A stretch of DNA of 64,000 nt from Asterias amurensis (GCF_032118995.1 NC_092650.1:19587501-19651500); one strand, 5' to 3'. Shown: positions 1-40,907, counted from the stretch's first letter. Notes: generated by a model from the sequence alone, not told the origin. A program made the numbers and translations.

Positions 1-1613
<1,613 letters not shown>

Positions 1614-1720
1614 AGATGCCTAAAAGTAGAAACTGCGTTCCAAAATATGCACCCATTGAGATTAACCAACATTCCTGACTAAAATCACTGACTATAATCA
1701 CAAGAGAAGAATTTGAGATC

Positions 1721-1726
1721 AATAAA
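1721..1726 (+). terminator. Candidate polyadenylation signal of beta-tubulin copy 1
   Basis: AATAAA lies 108 bases after the stop codon of copy 1. It is the first canonical hexamer downstream, but the cleavage site is not shown. Confidence 0.55.
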
Positions 1727-1803
1727 TAATCAATTATAAAAGAAGGACCCCGGTAGCTAAGACAAGATTTATCTTAAACTGCAAATCACTTGTAGTCGCT
1801 TTT

Positions 1804-1930
1804 GCAAGCTGTGATGTCACCATACAAATCATTATGGTAATACTGACAACTCATTTTAAAGATGAAAGCAAACTGTGATGTCGCAATACAATCACTATGG
1901 TAATACTGACAACGCGTCTTAAAAGTTAAT
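1804..1930. repeat. Two direct copies of a 65-bp unit
   Basis: CTGTGATGTC followed by TATGGTAATACTGACAAC occurs twice with a 65-bp period (about 1804 and 1869). The copies have diverged by several substitutions. They lie in the 3' flank of beta-tubulin copy 1. Confidence 0.6.
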
Positions 1931-2119
1931 CTTTGTGTTTTGTGAATTTGAGCCAAGGAATCTATTCTCTCAATTTATGATATTTGATAATAAGTCGTTA
2001 GGCTAGTTTATAATTAAAAGACAAAGAAACACCAGTAGAAAGAAATCGAACAAACTTATTCAAATGTTGACTTTCAATTTCATGCATTTCAGACCTTTTT
2101 GGTGTAGTAATGTTGGAGG

Positions 2120-2254
2120 CTTGTGGACAAGTCGTTAAATAATTTTCACCATGCATGCTCTATGCTCGAGTTAACTGCTCTTGTGAGTCTTGTGAGAGTA
2201 TTCTCGAGCTGTTAACACTCTGACTGAGACAAACATTGATGACTTGTCCACAAG
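2120..2254. repeat. Small foldback element
   Basis: CTTGTGGACAAGTC at 2120-2133 is mirrored by its exact complement at 2241-2254, with further imperfect complementarity inside (CTCGAG and GTTAAC blocks). No coding potential is seen. Confidence 0.5.
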
Positions 2255-2343
2255 TCTAGTGTGGGTGTGTCTTACGTGCCTTCTTGAATATCACAGATCG
2301 ATTGTGGTGTGGCCCTGTGGGAAGTCAAGTGTAACCTTGGCTC

Positions 2344-2551
2344 GATTTCATAGCGCTGCTTAACGGTAAGCACATTTTTGAGCTTACTGTTGCAGAAACG
2401 TTTGCTAAGGTGCAAGCGTATTTCACAGGTTAGCAGAAAAATTGGGCGACCATTTTGCACGGTTACCATGTATTGGCATTGTTACGTCATTTGCATTGAA
2501 ATGGAAATCGCTCAGTAAGCACAAAAATGGCCGCTAAGCAGCGCTATCAAT
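2344..2551. mobile_element. MITE family M, diverged copy
   Basis: The ends read ATTTCATAGCGCTGCTTA and its near complement TAAGCAGCGCTATCAA, about 208 bp apart. Family M recurs through the window. Its better-preserved ends read GGGCCCAATTTCATAGAGCT, and its interior is rich in TTAGCA and TGCTTA words. It is a short nonautonomous DNA transposon without coding capacity. Confidence 0.55.
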
Positions 2552-2589
2552 ATACTGAAATAATAATTACCACATAAATGCATAACAAT

Positions 2590-2740
2590 AGACCTTTTCG
2601 CAAATAACCATTGCGCAAGTGCCAACCATTGAATCAGGTGCATGCTGGTCGTGTATCTAGTGATCAAACTTAATCGCTAGCTAGATCAGCATGCACGTCA
2701 TTCCAGGATGCATGCATACCGAGTGTTTGCGATAAGGTCT
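2590..2740. mobile_element. Short inverted-repeat element (MITE-like)
   Basis: AGACCTTTTCGCAAA at the left and TTTGCGATAAGGTCT at the right are inverted partners about 150 bp apart. The interior contains a second inverted pair (GCATGCTG / CAGCATGC). No coding potential is seen. Confidence 0.5.
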
Positions 2741-3495
2741 TTATGCTGCCCAATTAGCGCCCTCTGGTGGTGGTGAAGAATTCATTGCAGTTTATAATTT
2801 TTACATTTAGTTGGTTTTAAGAAGTAGTTTGCTTGCTCCAAATACAAGATGGGGTGGGATTAATTTGTAGTTTATTTACGGCAACAGTCTCCAACAATCA
2901 CTAAATTCAAAGAGAGGATGTGAATTTTTAAGGCCCTTCATGGTTCTCACATGCTTAAAACTGGGTTTATTGCATATTCACATATGCCCATATGTTTTTG
3001 AGGGGTTTTTACCAGGTGGTTAGAGATGGCTGTTTCATTTGACACATTTTAGAAATTTATTTTGTATATTATTTCTACTCCCAGTTACAGGATCAGAAAT
3101 CACTTGATTGAGGGTAGCGTAGTGGGTTGGGTCATTCCCAGAATCATATACTGTATCACTATACCTCATACATAATGAGAGTAGAGTTCTCATTGGTTCA
3201 TTCATCATCACATACCACGTGTTTATTTTGCTAATTACTAAGTGTGCACGTGGGTATTCATCCAAGTGGTAAATACGCATGACAAGTAGAATAGCGCCTG
3301 GGTCGCCCGGAGCTATTCTACCTTTCATGTGCTGTACGGTCGTGGAACAGTTTTGTACACATGCACACGAACAGTGCTCTCTCTAGCGACCTCGCAACGC
3401 ATGGAAAAACTTGTCATGTGCATTTTATTTCACAGTTGTCATTTTCCCTTGCTCCGTACTCGTATTCCGGTAACTGATGTATGAAGTATAGTGAA
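2741..3495. other. Intergenic, no gene seen
   Basis: No conserved protein segment or RNA gene was recognised. The only structure is a hairpin at about 3284-3320 (GTAGAATAGC with an imperfect inverted partner). Confidence 0.5.
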
Positions 3496-3641
3496 ACAAA
3501 TATAACATGGTTTATTTCGGGTGACTCTGCGATATGAGCTCCCCTCGGTATTTGAAGTTGGCAAATTAGTTTCGTTTGTCAACTTCCAATATCTCGGGGA
3601 GCTAATATCGACTAGTCACCCTCAAACCATGTTATATTTGT
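3496..3641. mobile_element. Palindromic MITE, 146 bp
   Basis: The two arms are near-complete inverted copies: ACAAATATAACATGGTTT at 3496-3513 pairs with 3624-3641, and GAGCTCCCC pairs with GGGGAGCT further in. It is a foldback-type nonautonomous element. Confidence 0.6.
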
Positions 3642-4152
3642 ATATTAAATAACACCACTCGTAATAAAAACAACTCTTGTTTTATTTTAAAAATTGTTTT
3701 CACAGGGAAAAGATTCAGCTTTGACTTATGAATTTGTTAAAAGATTCATTTTGAGTTATAACATTTATTATAAATGTTCAGTTAATAAACGTCGTGTAAA
3801 AAAAAAAATTCTCTGTTTTTTTGTTTGTGTTTGAGTTGCTCGTTTGTTTACACCAAAGCTTGGGACTGGTGACCTAGATAGCCCGCCACGACAAAACACA
3901 TCATATTTTTTTGTATATCACAGTTCAGTTGTGGTGTGGGAAGTTGAGTGCAACCTGACATTATTTTCCATTTTGTCGCCTCTAATCATTGCTTGGTGGT
4001 AGACATGACTTCCTATAACTGTACATTCCGAGGTTGCATTGTCAAACGGTAAAAGGATGGGAAGAGGGTTTGTCGCAAATAATTAGAGGATATGACATTT
4101 GTATCAAGTCTGCTTGGCAAAGGCAAAATAAAGTTGTTCAGTCACTATACTG

Positions 4153-4484
4153 TTAAAGGCAGTGGACACTTGGTATTTACTCAAAATAATTATTGGCATA
4201 AAACCTTTCTTGATGACGAGTAATGGGGAGAGGTTGATGGTACAAAACATTGTGAGAAACGGCTCCCTCTGAAGTGCCATAGTTTTCGAAAAAGAAGTAA
4301 TTTTCCACGAATTTGATTTCGAGACCTCAGATTTAGAACTTGTGACAAGGGTGTTTTTTCTTTCATTATTATCTCGCAACTTCAATGACCGATTGAGCTC
4401 AAATTTGCATAGGTTTGTTATTTTATGCATATGTTGAGATACACCAACTGTGAAGGCTAGGTTTTGACAATTACCAATAGTGTA
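4153..4484 (+). mobile_element. MITE family A
   Basis: Family A is the commonest repeat here, with about 18 copies. The typical form is 370-390 bp. Its ends are TTAAAGGCAGTGGACACTAT and the inverted partner ending GTCCACTGCCTTTAA, and internal landmarks are GAGAAACGGCTCCCTCTGAAG and GAGCTCAAATTTTCACAGG. It has no coding capacity. Flanking TTAA (or TA) suggests a cut-and-paste transposase with that target. This copy has lost the last few bases of its right end. Confidence 0.8.
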
Positions 4485-4881
4485 AAACAAAACTGTACTG
4501 ACATAATGATTACCATTATATTATTTACATGTATATATGGTAATTACTATGTGAGCCTGCTTCCTCCGAAGAGCAAAAAACAAGTTGGGATGAGTTCTTA
4601 ATTAATTTTCAGGTTCAGCCGCATGCAATCACTAAAACTTATGGAGGTGAATTTGCAAGGAACTGAAATGCATGGTTCCCATAATGGTTAAGACTGGATT
4701 TATTGCAAAGACTTTCAATTGGCTCCCACCAGTGACCTCAAACCCTAACTCCAGGGGGTTGGAGATAGCTGTGGATTTAATTTGTCCCATTTTAGAAAGT
4801 TATTGTGTGTATTATGTCCATAGTTCACTTGATTGTTTGGGGGTGGGGGGCTATGATCATGCTAGAAAGGGAGTAAACAAG

Positions 4882-5236
4882 TTTAAAGGCCCTTAGACAC
4901 TATTACTCAAGATATTTGTTAGCATAACTTGCTTTAACGAGCAATGGAAAGGTGTTGATAATATAAAACATTGTGACAAACGGCTCAGAGAAAGAGGTAA
5001 TTTCTCACTGAAATATTTGAATTGAAGAACTCGGAGAACTCAGCTGAGGTCTCAAATTCAAGCATCTGAAAGCACGCAACTTGTGCGACAAGGGTGTTCT
5101 GTATTATTCTCTCACAGTTTCAACAACCAATTAAGTTCCAATTTTCACAGGATTTTTGTTTTATGCATGTTTAATACACCAAGTGAGAAGACTGCATGGT
5201 CTTTGGCAATTACCAATAGTGTCCAGTGTCGCTAAG
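4882..5236 (+). mobile_element. MITE family A, diverged copy
   Basis: The left end reads TTAAAGGCCCTTAGACAC and the right end CCAATAGTGTCCAGTGTC. The internal A landmarks are present but degraded, so this is among the older copies. Confidence 0.7.
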
Positions 5237-5243
5237 CAGGTAA

Positions 5244-6118
5244 TGTGTCTCAAAAAAGACTATACACTTTTGAAATGCCTGCAGAATGACAAATATACGA
5301 TTCTCGGGGAAACGGTTTGGATGTATGGATAGCTTATGGTCTCAACTTTTATATGACACCAAAAACTGCGAAAATAATGTATGCCTGGGTGAGCACTGGT
5401 CACTTATGTGAGGTTATGAAAATTAGGCTGCGCAGGAATTGGCCTTTTGTCAGCTTACAAAATTGATAGTGATATGATGATCAATTGCACTCGGTTTGTG
5501 TTTGCTGAATGAATTATTTTATGATTTATTAAATCATTTGTTGTATGCATGAGTAAACAGGAATTGCATTCTTTTCTTGTAGTATTTTAACTTTCTCAGT
5601 GGTGTGTTCGTAGAAGTCAGAATGGTGATGGTAGCCCCCCCCCCACATGTTGCAATTTCCATGTTACAAACTTTTTTTGTTCACATCTGTCACTTTGAAT
5701 AAAAACATTCACCCCACATTTCAGTTATTATGAGAGGAGTTGAACATTTCATTTGTTTTTCTTAATAACCAGACGGGAATTAAGTAAATTGATTATTCAA
5801 ATACGGGTTGTTGAAAGAAGGAATGTCAAAGATGTTGGCTATTTATTCTTCAGGTTACCCATTGACCTGAAGTAGACGACGTCTTGTAAGCTACAAAGGA
5901 CTACCTCTCACAAAGGGAAGGCTAATTCCTGCACACGCTAATTTTCATACCCTTCACAAAAGTGAGCAGTGCTCACCCAATCAAATAATATTTTCACAGT
6001 TAATTGGTGCCATATCAAAGTTCAGCCCTGAAGCTATCCGTACAAACCTTTCCCTACAGAATCATTTACTTTTTATTCGGCAGTCATTTAAAAAGGTGTA
6101 TAGTTTTTTGAGACACAC
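5244..6118. mobile_element. Foldback element of about 875 bp with long terminal inverted repeats
   Basis: The left arm (about 5244-5465) and right arm (about 5875-6118) are inverted, diverged copies of each other. Matching blocks are TGTGTCTCAAAAAA, GGGTGAGCACTG, GAAAATTAG, GCAGGAATT and AGCTTACAA. The loop of about 400 bp contains no recognisable coding region. Long arms and an empty centre fit a nonautonomous DNA transposon. No convincing target-site duplication was found. Confidence 0.65.
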
Positions 6119-6249
6119 GGTAGATTTTAATCAATTTTACACGTTTTAATCAATTTAATCAATGTGCCCCCATCCCACACGCCCAGAGCCAATACAAGAA
6201 TTTGAGTACAGAAACAACCTACTACTACCGAATCACCACTGTCACCACA

Positions 6250-6794
6250 CCACCTGCCATGCAAATAATGAACTCTTGGCCAATCACACGCGCGCACAAT
6301 AACGCGCGTGAAGTAATCACAGCGTTTGGCCTATTTACGCCAAATGCTGCTGCGACCCTTTTTGCGTTGGTTCACGGCGAAAGTTCGTGTTACTGAAGCT
6401 ACTTGTGGTAGGGACCACCTGTAAACGCTTTCTTACTGTGCGTAAGAATAATATTGAAAACTAACTAAATTGTTTCCAATCAATAAAAATGGATTTTATT
6501 ACACATTATTTACGGAAATAATTAACTCTGTTATTGTCACACACGGTAAATTTGTATAAATTTTATGTATTTTGTGTCACTGTAGCACCTTTTTTAGTAG
6601 TTACCGCGTCCCTGCACTTCTTACGCGCGCGCGGAGGAACACTACTCTAACTTCAAAAAGCTCAAAATATCGACGCGTTAACAAAGAAATTACAATCGAA
6701 CAACTCGTTCTGCTGGACGGTGAGCAAAGCCAAAGGCACGGCAGTGAAGAAACTTGTTTTAAAAGTTTTATAATTTCAACTATCATCAATCAAA
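6250..6794 (+). promoter_or_regulatory. Putative promoter and 5' leader of beta-tubulin copy 2
   Basis: An octamer ATGCAAAT lies at 6259-6266, a CCAAT box at 6280-6284 next to CpG-rich CACGCGCGC, and a TATAAA at 6555-6560, about 235 bases before the start codon. The region is free of MITEs although both flanks carry them. The transcription start is not visible, and the motif assignments are by eye. Confidence 0.4.
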
Positions 6795-9281
<2,487 letters not shown>

Positions 9282-9501
9282 ACCTACCTCAATAATAACA
9301 TTTAAATGGCAGGGGGAAGACAGTAACATTCAAAGATGACTTTTTTTTCTACAACAACACTTTGCAAAAGAACCCTTGAACCATAATTATTTTGATCACG
9401 TTGCAACTAATTTTGTGGAAGTGTTTTCTATAAAAAAAGTGGGAACATGTTCATGCACATTTACAGGTTTTTATATGATTATCTATTTTTAAAACAGGAA
9501 A

Positions 9502-9507
9502 AATAAA
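9502..9507 (+). terminator. Candidate polyadenylation signal of beta-tubulin copy 2
   Basis: AATAAA is found 221 bases after the stop codon, in an AT-rich 3' flank. Confidence 0.5.
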
Positions 9508-9737
9508 AGAAACCAACAGATAATTTCTCTCTCCATGCAATTTATTTATTTGTTTTTGACTCATTATTGCAGGTTGGCGACTCCATGGGTTTTGAAGAGG
9601 AAAAGTCTCAAAATCTTTCTGCAAAGTTGTGGCATTTCAAGGAAAATTGTGAATAATACATGCCATAATAAATTATTCCTCTTCAAATGTAGGGGTCATA
9701 GGTTTGTGACTACTCCATTTAGAGAAAGGATACCCTT

Positions 9738-10099
9738 TCAAGGGAAGGTACACGTTTGGTTATTACTGTAAAAACTGACTTGGTAATGAGCATTGGAGAG
9801 CTGTTGATAGTATGAAACATTGTGAGAAACGGCTCCCTCTGAAGTAGCATAGATTTTGATAAAAAGGTACTTTCTCACTAAAATAATAAAAGACTTCTAG
9901 CCAGAAGTCTTTTATTCCTATCTGAAAGCACAAATTCGTCCAAGAACGGTGTTTTTCTCTCATCATTTTCTCGCACAACCTCGATAACCAATTTAGCTTA
10001 AATTTTCACAGGTTTGTTATTTTATGCATTTATATGTTGGGATACACCAAGTGAGAATACTGGTCTTTGACAATTGCCAAACGTGTACAGTGCCTTTAA
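9738..10099 (+). mobile_element. MITE family A, GTACACGTTTGG subtype
   Basis: The interior matches family A (GAGAAACGGCTCCCTCTGAAG), but the ends read AAGGGAAGGTACACGTTTGG and CCAAACGTGTACAGTGCCTT. A second copy of this end type lies at 39090-39460. A self-complementary AGACTTCT/AGAAGTCT hairpin sits in the middle. Confidence 0.7.
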
Positions 10100-10291
10100 A
10101 GTATGGTTTGAATCAATTTTCACCCCAAAACATTTTAATCTGAGTAATACCTCGGTCATACCTAATCAGATTTCAGAGGGTTGGTGTATGTTCGGGAATG
10201 TTGGGTCAGCAGAGAAGCAGTTTGTACCTGCTGTCCCCCTTGTTGAATACGGATGGATTAGATGTGAAAATACTGCACCAGATTTGTTGTG

Positions 10292-10725
10292 TTAAAAAGG
10301 GTATATACATGTATGTAATTTTTCCTAACAAAAAACACTATGTCCACAGATACATTAAACCTACACAGTTTGAAGATTATGATAGTAGAAAGCTTCCCTT
10401 GAAATTTTACTTACTGAAGTGCTGTAGTTTTTGAGAAATGAGTAAAAGTAATAATTTTCGTCTCAGTTTTAGCATGTAAAAACATATTAACCAGTTATGC
10501 TATGGTTTTGGTATAATATCATAACTGGTTAAGGGAATTTTACATGCTCAAATCATTTTGGTCTCGTGGACCAAAATGATTTTGTGACTTGTTTTACTCA
10601 TTTCTCAAAAACTACACAACCTTAGTTAGTAATATCGAAGGGAAGCTTTTCACTATCATTATCTTCAAACCCTGTAAGTTTAATGTAAATCTGTAGACAT
10701 TTTGAAAAAGTACCCAAATCCCTAA
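10292..10725. mobile_element. MITE family C, long palindrome
   Basis: The two halves are inverted copies along almost the whole 430 bp. Landmarks are GTCCACAGATTTACATTAAA near both ends, GTAGTTTTTGAGAAATGAGT, and ATTAACCAGTTATG with its partner. Family C typically ends TTAAAGGATTTGGGTACTTT. Other copies are at 17147, 21089 and 59803. Confidence 0.75.
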
Positions 10726-12555
10726 ACTGCCATTTTTGTTTGCACATTTTTTTTTTCTTTTATTTTGCCTTTAAGTCAGCATTACTTTGACAAAAGCTAA
10801 TTAAAGACTCCTGCTTTAAACATTATAAAGGGGACGGCCGGGGAGCTCTTTTGGCCCAAAGTATTTTGATGATTATGACCATTGGCCAACATTATCATGT
10901 GTATCATCAACAAAGAATCAAACATCAACCTTTAGGACCATGTCACATGGACCATTAAAATTGATTTCATGTTTTAGATTGTCCATGCCTCTAACCTAGC
11001 ATAGGATAGCAGGAATTTTTACTGAACTTCCTTGGTCTTCAGATAATTCTTTGAAGAGGTGAATTCCGGTTTAATTAAGATCAAACCTGTAGATTTCATT
11101 TGGTGGTGAAATCTTATTTCTTCAGGGAGCTTCGTACTGTTAACAAATTTTTCAGGTTTGTAAAAACTCAACGAAGCTCTACACTTTGTACTAGAGTAGA
11201 ATTCTGTGACCATTTTGTCATGTCAAAGAAATACGATTACTCTTAAAACATGGGCCCAATTTTATAGAGCTGCGCGCTGATTTTGTGCTTACTGTGTGAG
11301 TTTCTAGCACTGCAAAACCATAAACACTTAAAGAGGCATGCCAAACTTCCGCTGCTCACTTAATAAAATGAATGATGTAACAATGTGGATCATGGTGAAT
11401 ATGCAAGCTGGCTGCCAAATATTTTGCTAACCTGTGAAAAAGTAATTTTTTTCTAATGAAGTTAATACACAAATTTGCTTGAAACTAGCCCAGTAGATAT
11501 GAAAATTAACTTGCGGGTGCAACATACCCCCACCTTCCTCCCCACCAAATGTTTTAAACACAGTTAGATAACAAATAAGAGTAGCACAAAGACTGCAGAA
11601 AAGTTCAATTTTGTCAAAACAATTTATTCAAACTCTAAGAAATCGGTCAAGGGTGAGAACAATTTCTCCCTAATAAAATGTGTGCACACAACAAAAGACC
11701 CCTTGCACGTGACATCCCAAGACCCAAACAGTGCCCTCGCTGAGGACATTAAAGACCTGTCATTGGGGGATAGTTGTGCAATGCACATAGCTACTGTCTC
11801 CATTGTTTTGACCTCGATGATGGCAGCCAAAGCAAGGGGTATATGTCATAGAAAACTTATAAACTACAGAAAAGTAAAGTTTTCTTAGACATTCCATTAG
11901 TCTTTTTCTGATGGTTGCATCCAAATTGAAATTGAATATTTGAAACATAACTGTTTGGTGAGGCTTTTTGTATTATTATTTTATTACAATGTTATCTTCC
12001 AGTTCTGGGTTGTTAATTTCAAAGACACAACTTTGACAGAAAATCCAAAAACAACTAGTTTACTAGTTGGTTACTGTATAGTGTTCTGGCTGGAAAGTGG
12101 TAACCTAATCTTGCTGAGCAAAAGTTGTTGGTGCTAAGCAGTTTTTTGTGCTTACAAGCTTCATGAAATTTGGCCCATGTCACATGTACCATTTGTGTCT
12201 GATGATGTGACTGATATTCTGCTCATTTTGCTCAGCAGAAAAGTGTTTTGAAATTGGGTCCACATTCCATACACTACCATAAAGTCTTCCAAATTGTGTT
12301 TGAGTAAACTCACCCATCAATAAACCTTTTTGAAATCTGTAAATATACTATCATATTAAAAACCGTCAATTGAATATCATTGACAAAAATCATGCATTCA
12401 CTATACAGATTTCCACCTCTGTGCCAACAGTAGAGTCAGACGCATGAACATAGATAGGTATGTGTTGTTAACATCAAATGTCCATCTTGTTCCAGTGAGC
12501 TCGTTGTGGTAATGATTGCTTCTGAGGTGGCAGGTAGATTGAAGTCAACTTCTTA
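10726..12555. other. Region between the convergent tubulin and ATP5F1E genes
   Basis: No gene was recognised. Family M end sequences occur at about 11249-11290 and 12134-12178, in the orientation expected for one element interrupted by a long insertion, but the middle is not convincing. The 3' untranslated region of the minus-strand ATP5F1E gene must lie at the right of this stretch. A minus-strand AATAAA occurs at 11980-11985, too far to call with confidence. Confidence 0.4.
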
Positions 12556-14057
12556 TTACTGGGTTGTCTTCTGATCTTCTACAAAGGCAGAGAAAAGAGA
12601 AAATAAGATTAGTTGGGATTTGGGGGTTTTGAGGTCGAGCTGTCAAATGCAGTGGACCCAAGTTCTGTAACTTACAGAATGTGGGTTTACATCGTAGCCT
12701 TCCCCGTTGTGACACTTAATCTTTGAGCACGGGATTTTCTCATACTTCCTTCTCCCCATCCAACAAAGAGTTCAAATTGGTAACAGTGGGAGCTGGGGAG
12801 TAGCCTGTGATGGACTGGCATCATGTCCAGGGGGACTACAAATAGTCTTAGTCGTTTAATGTCATTTACATTTTCCTCTTCAATTGACCAATGGCTACAA
12901 GATACATGTGTTTTGTAGGGTAGCAGGGGAGAAGCCGATTGAGCCACCCATGGGCAGTTTGATCTTCCTTTGTTTCAGTTTGAACTTACTTGGTACAGCT
13001 TTTCCACCCTCCCACGCCGTAATGCGCACTCCTGTTTCCTCAATCTTCATGGCAGCCTCCTTGAACTCCGGCTTTAGGGCTCGTCTGACTAGTCTAGCAC
13101 ACAACGCTGAGTACTGGATGTAACTAAAAAGAGGCGAAAAAAAAAAGATTTTAAACAAATTTGCCAAGCCTGAAAAATTGATTGCAAACATCATGGCGCC
13201 AAGAATGTTAATTGAGCTCACAGCTTTTAAATTTGTCAAAGAATTTCACCCAAACAAGTGCGCACATTTTTGAGTTAAGTGCCCTCTGCAAACATGGCAA
13301 ATGAGCTACGATGTAAGCTGGTAAAGGGAGAAAATCGCAGCATTATAATGTAGCTTTCAATTTGAAAACTGATTCCCCCCCCCCCAAGTAAGGTCCAGTT
13401 TAAAAGTGAGGCGTACCGTAACGTAACTTCAGAAGGGCCAACATCATTCATAACATAATAAAGTAAGTAAAAAGAATAATCTCATTAACAATTATAACAA
13501 TTTATTTATCCATCATGTACATCATTCATGTATTGTTACTTAATTAATTGCCTTATCTTATTCAAAATCAAATCAATCAAGTGTAAATACTATATTACTA
13601 ATTAAAAAGATACAATTAATAATTAATTGTATCTTTTTAATTAGTAATATAGTAATATTATATTGTAATTGTATAATTTAATTTCAATTATATTATACAT
13701 ACAATGTTATATAATATTATTGAATATATTATATACATAATTTATTTCATATAAAGTGGTGGCAGATTATGCAATTTTTGAAGATTTCCCGGCTCTCTTT
13801 CCATAAATCAATGTTCATATTTTAAGCATGATGCACATTTGCACAAGAAAAGGATCATCAAAATGAATGATCGAAGTTCACACATGCATTTCTTCCTCCA
13901 TTGTCCATGCATTTGCAATTTGGTCATGCAGACATTTTTGTTTTTTTTAACAAACTGAAAAAGTTGTGCTTATCCGGTGCCAAAATTTACCGGTATTAAC
14001 TGAAAAATAATCAAAAATATATTACGTCATCCCTGCTTGACGCCAGGCAGCAACCAT
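12556..14057 (-). CDS. ATP5F1E: ATP synthase subunit epsilon, mitochondrial (3 exons)
   Basis: Exons on the minus strand are 14057-14026, 13123-12990 and 12578-12556, with canonical donors and acceptors and phases 2 and 1, giving 62 aa. The product begins MVAAWRQAGMTYIQYSALCA, very close to the animal family start MVAYWRQAGLSYIRYS, and continues with ALKPEFKEAA. The subunit is a small central-stalk component of mitochondrial F1. The human protein is 51 aa; this one has about 11 extra residues ending KDQKTTQ. Only 10 codons precede intron 1 and 7 codons follow intron 2, so simple ORF scanning would miss both outer exons. The gene is tail-to-tail with beta-tubulin copy 2 and head-to-head with DEF8, with start codons 368 bp apart. 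Confidence 0.92.
13124..14025 (-). other. Intron 1 of ATP5F1E
   Basis: AT-rich intron of about 900 bp with a C-run near 13374-13386 and the AT-only palindrome listed separately. No transposon ends were recognised. Confidence 0.6.
13591..13651. repeat. AT-rich perfect palindrome with 30-bp arms
   Basis: Bases 13591-13620 are followed, after one base, by their exact reverse complement up to 13651. The arms are mostly A and T (for example TATATTACTAATTAAAAAG). It could extrude a cruciform. It lies inside ATP5F1E intron 1 within a wider AT-rich block (about 13490-13750). Confidence 0.75.
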
Positions 14058-14424
14058 TGTAGAAAAGTATATGCGACAAACTACGGTAAAATGTTGCAGA
14101 TTTAAAGCAAAGTTTTCGTCCAGAAATCCAAGTTCTAGCAAAAAAGTGTGAGGAACGGTGTGCGCCCTCTAGAGTTGATTTACCGTTACTCTGAAAATGA
14201 AGTCACGAGAGGGCGACATGCACAGTTAAGTTAACGGACCGGACGGAAAGCCGACTGACTGTCGAGAGCAAAATAAACAGACCGTGCGACTTTACTGCAG
14301 TATCAACTCCCTTTACCCTTTTATTCAGACGTCATTCCTCCACCATGAAGTAACTGAAAGTTACTGGACGTCTGTTAATATAATGTTTTCATCTTGGAGA
14401 TAAACTTTGTCTCAGCTTTTTACT
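14058..14424. promoter_or_regulatory. Shared promoter region between ATP5F1E and DEF8
   Basis: The start codons of ATP5F1E (minus, 14057) and DEF8 (plus, 14425) are only 367 bases apart, so the two transcripts must start within or very near this segment. It is richer in CG than its surroundings and contains GACGTCAT at 14328-14335, a near CREB/ATF site. No TATA box is obvious. Transcript starts are not determined. Confidence 0.55.
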
Positions 14425-39595
<25,171 letters not shown>

Positions 39596-40207
39596 GTAGC
39601 AGCAAAGCTTAACCAGTGTCAAATGCTGGTTTTGTATATTTCAAATATATCAGAAACGCAAAGTAAACTGTGACTTGTAAAAAAAATGAGCTCGGCACAA
39701 TTGACCTTTTTCATGGTGTGTGCATCCGTGTCTGGCACCCTTTATGCAACAGTGACAGTTAGAGGTCTACTTCTCACTTCATTGAAGGGACCAGGAGCAA
39801 GTCCGATCTACCCATGGTAGTTAGGCTGCATTGGATCGAATAGAAGAAAAACAAGATGGCCGCACCATGTCTAAGGTCTTTTCAACCCCCTCTGTCAGTG
39901 AACACAGCATCAAAAAATTTACTCTCATTAAATTATACGCGCCTAAAGACATTTCAGTCAAGCTCAGGGGAATTTCATCCCATTTTTAAATTTTTCATAA
40001 AAGCTAAATTTATGACAGTAAAAACTAGCAACAATTTTTAACATGGGTCTATTTAATCGTGTATGCTACAAATTAATCAGCTACATGTAATACTGAAACA
40101 ATTTTAATTACATGTAATAGCTTTGTAAATGTCGGTGACTTTTGGTACAAAAGGTAACTTTTACTATTAATTTATATATTTACTCAAAACTAATATTAAG
40201 CTTGTAA
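39596..40207 (+). other. DEF8 3' untranslated region and flank
   Basis: No polyadenylation hexamer of the AATAAA type is obvious here, so the mRNA end cannot be placed. AAGATGGCCGCACCATG at about 39851 is a YY1-like word, and a 61-codon frame begins there, but it has no recognisable similarity. Confidence 0.4.
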
Positions 40208-40216
40208 ACTTAAGTA

Positions 40217-40907
40217 TAGCCTTGCTCAAGGCAGTCGAATTATTCACTCCGAAAAAAGACCGCCGCTGTATAAAAACCCACCCGTATTCACTGTGCGTAA
40301 CATCGCACGACACGATGCCCCCGTACACTATCCGCATGCGGAGGCCGTCAGGCCGACAGCCTTGTAGGATCTGTGTTGAAGCCACTGACCTCATTACTAT
40401 AATAAGCGAAGAGTTCCCACAGTCAGCTCATTACCATAATGCCTGCGAAAGACGAGACATGTTTACCTCACACACCACCACCACGGACGCATGATAGGGT
40501 CCAAAGGTGATAAGGGAAGTGCGTGATTGGACGTCAAAATGAATAATTCATTTGCCTCACATCCTGTGTTGTCTGATAGGTCTGACGAACGATATACATA
40601 TTCATGAGCTGCATACTAGCATATCCTCGAGCCCCCCCAATTTCGTCCACTATTGGAATTTTTTCAATACAACACATTAAAACGGGAAGATACAGATCCG
40701 ACAAGGCTGTCGGCCTGACGGCCTCCGCATGCGGTTAGTGGTGTACGAGTGCGATGACTTGTGTGAACAGTATTCGTGCGATGTGACAGTGTGTATACGG
40801 GTTGGTCATTCGGTGTGATCGCACACACCATGCACAGGGTATACGGCGGGTGGGTTTACAGCTGCGTCTTTTCGGAGCGAATAATGCGACTGCCTTGAGC
40901 AAGGCTA
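40217..40907. mobile_element. Mutator-like foldback MITE with 9-bp target duplication
   Basis: 691 bp bordered by identical ACTTAAGTA at 40208-40216 and 40908-40916. The arms are inverted copies starting TAGCCTTGCTCAAGGCAGTC. Further matching blocks are CCCACCCG, ACATCGCACGA and CGCATGCGGAGGCCGTCAGG. The left arm is about 160 bp; the right arm is longer owing to an 80-bp interruption. Long arms and a 9-bp duplication are hallmarks of Mutator-like elements. The loop of about 300 bp holds no transposase. Confidence 0.8.

Noticed and set aside
39856-40041. 61-codon frame starting in a YY1-like context downstream of DEF8
   Set aside because: No similarity or splice signals. It probably lies in the DEF8 3' region.
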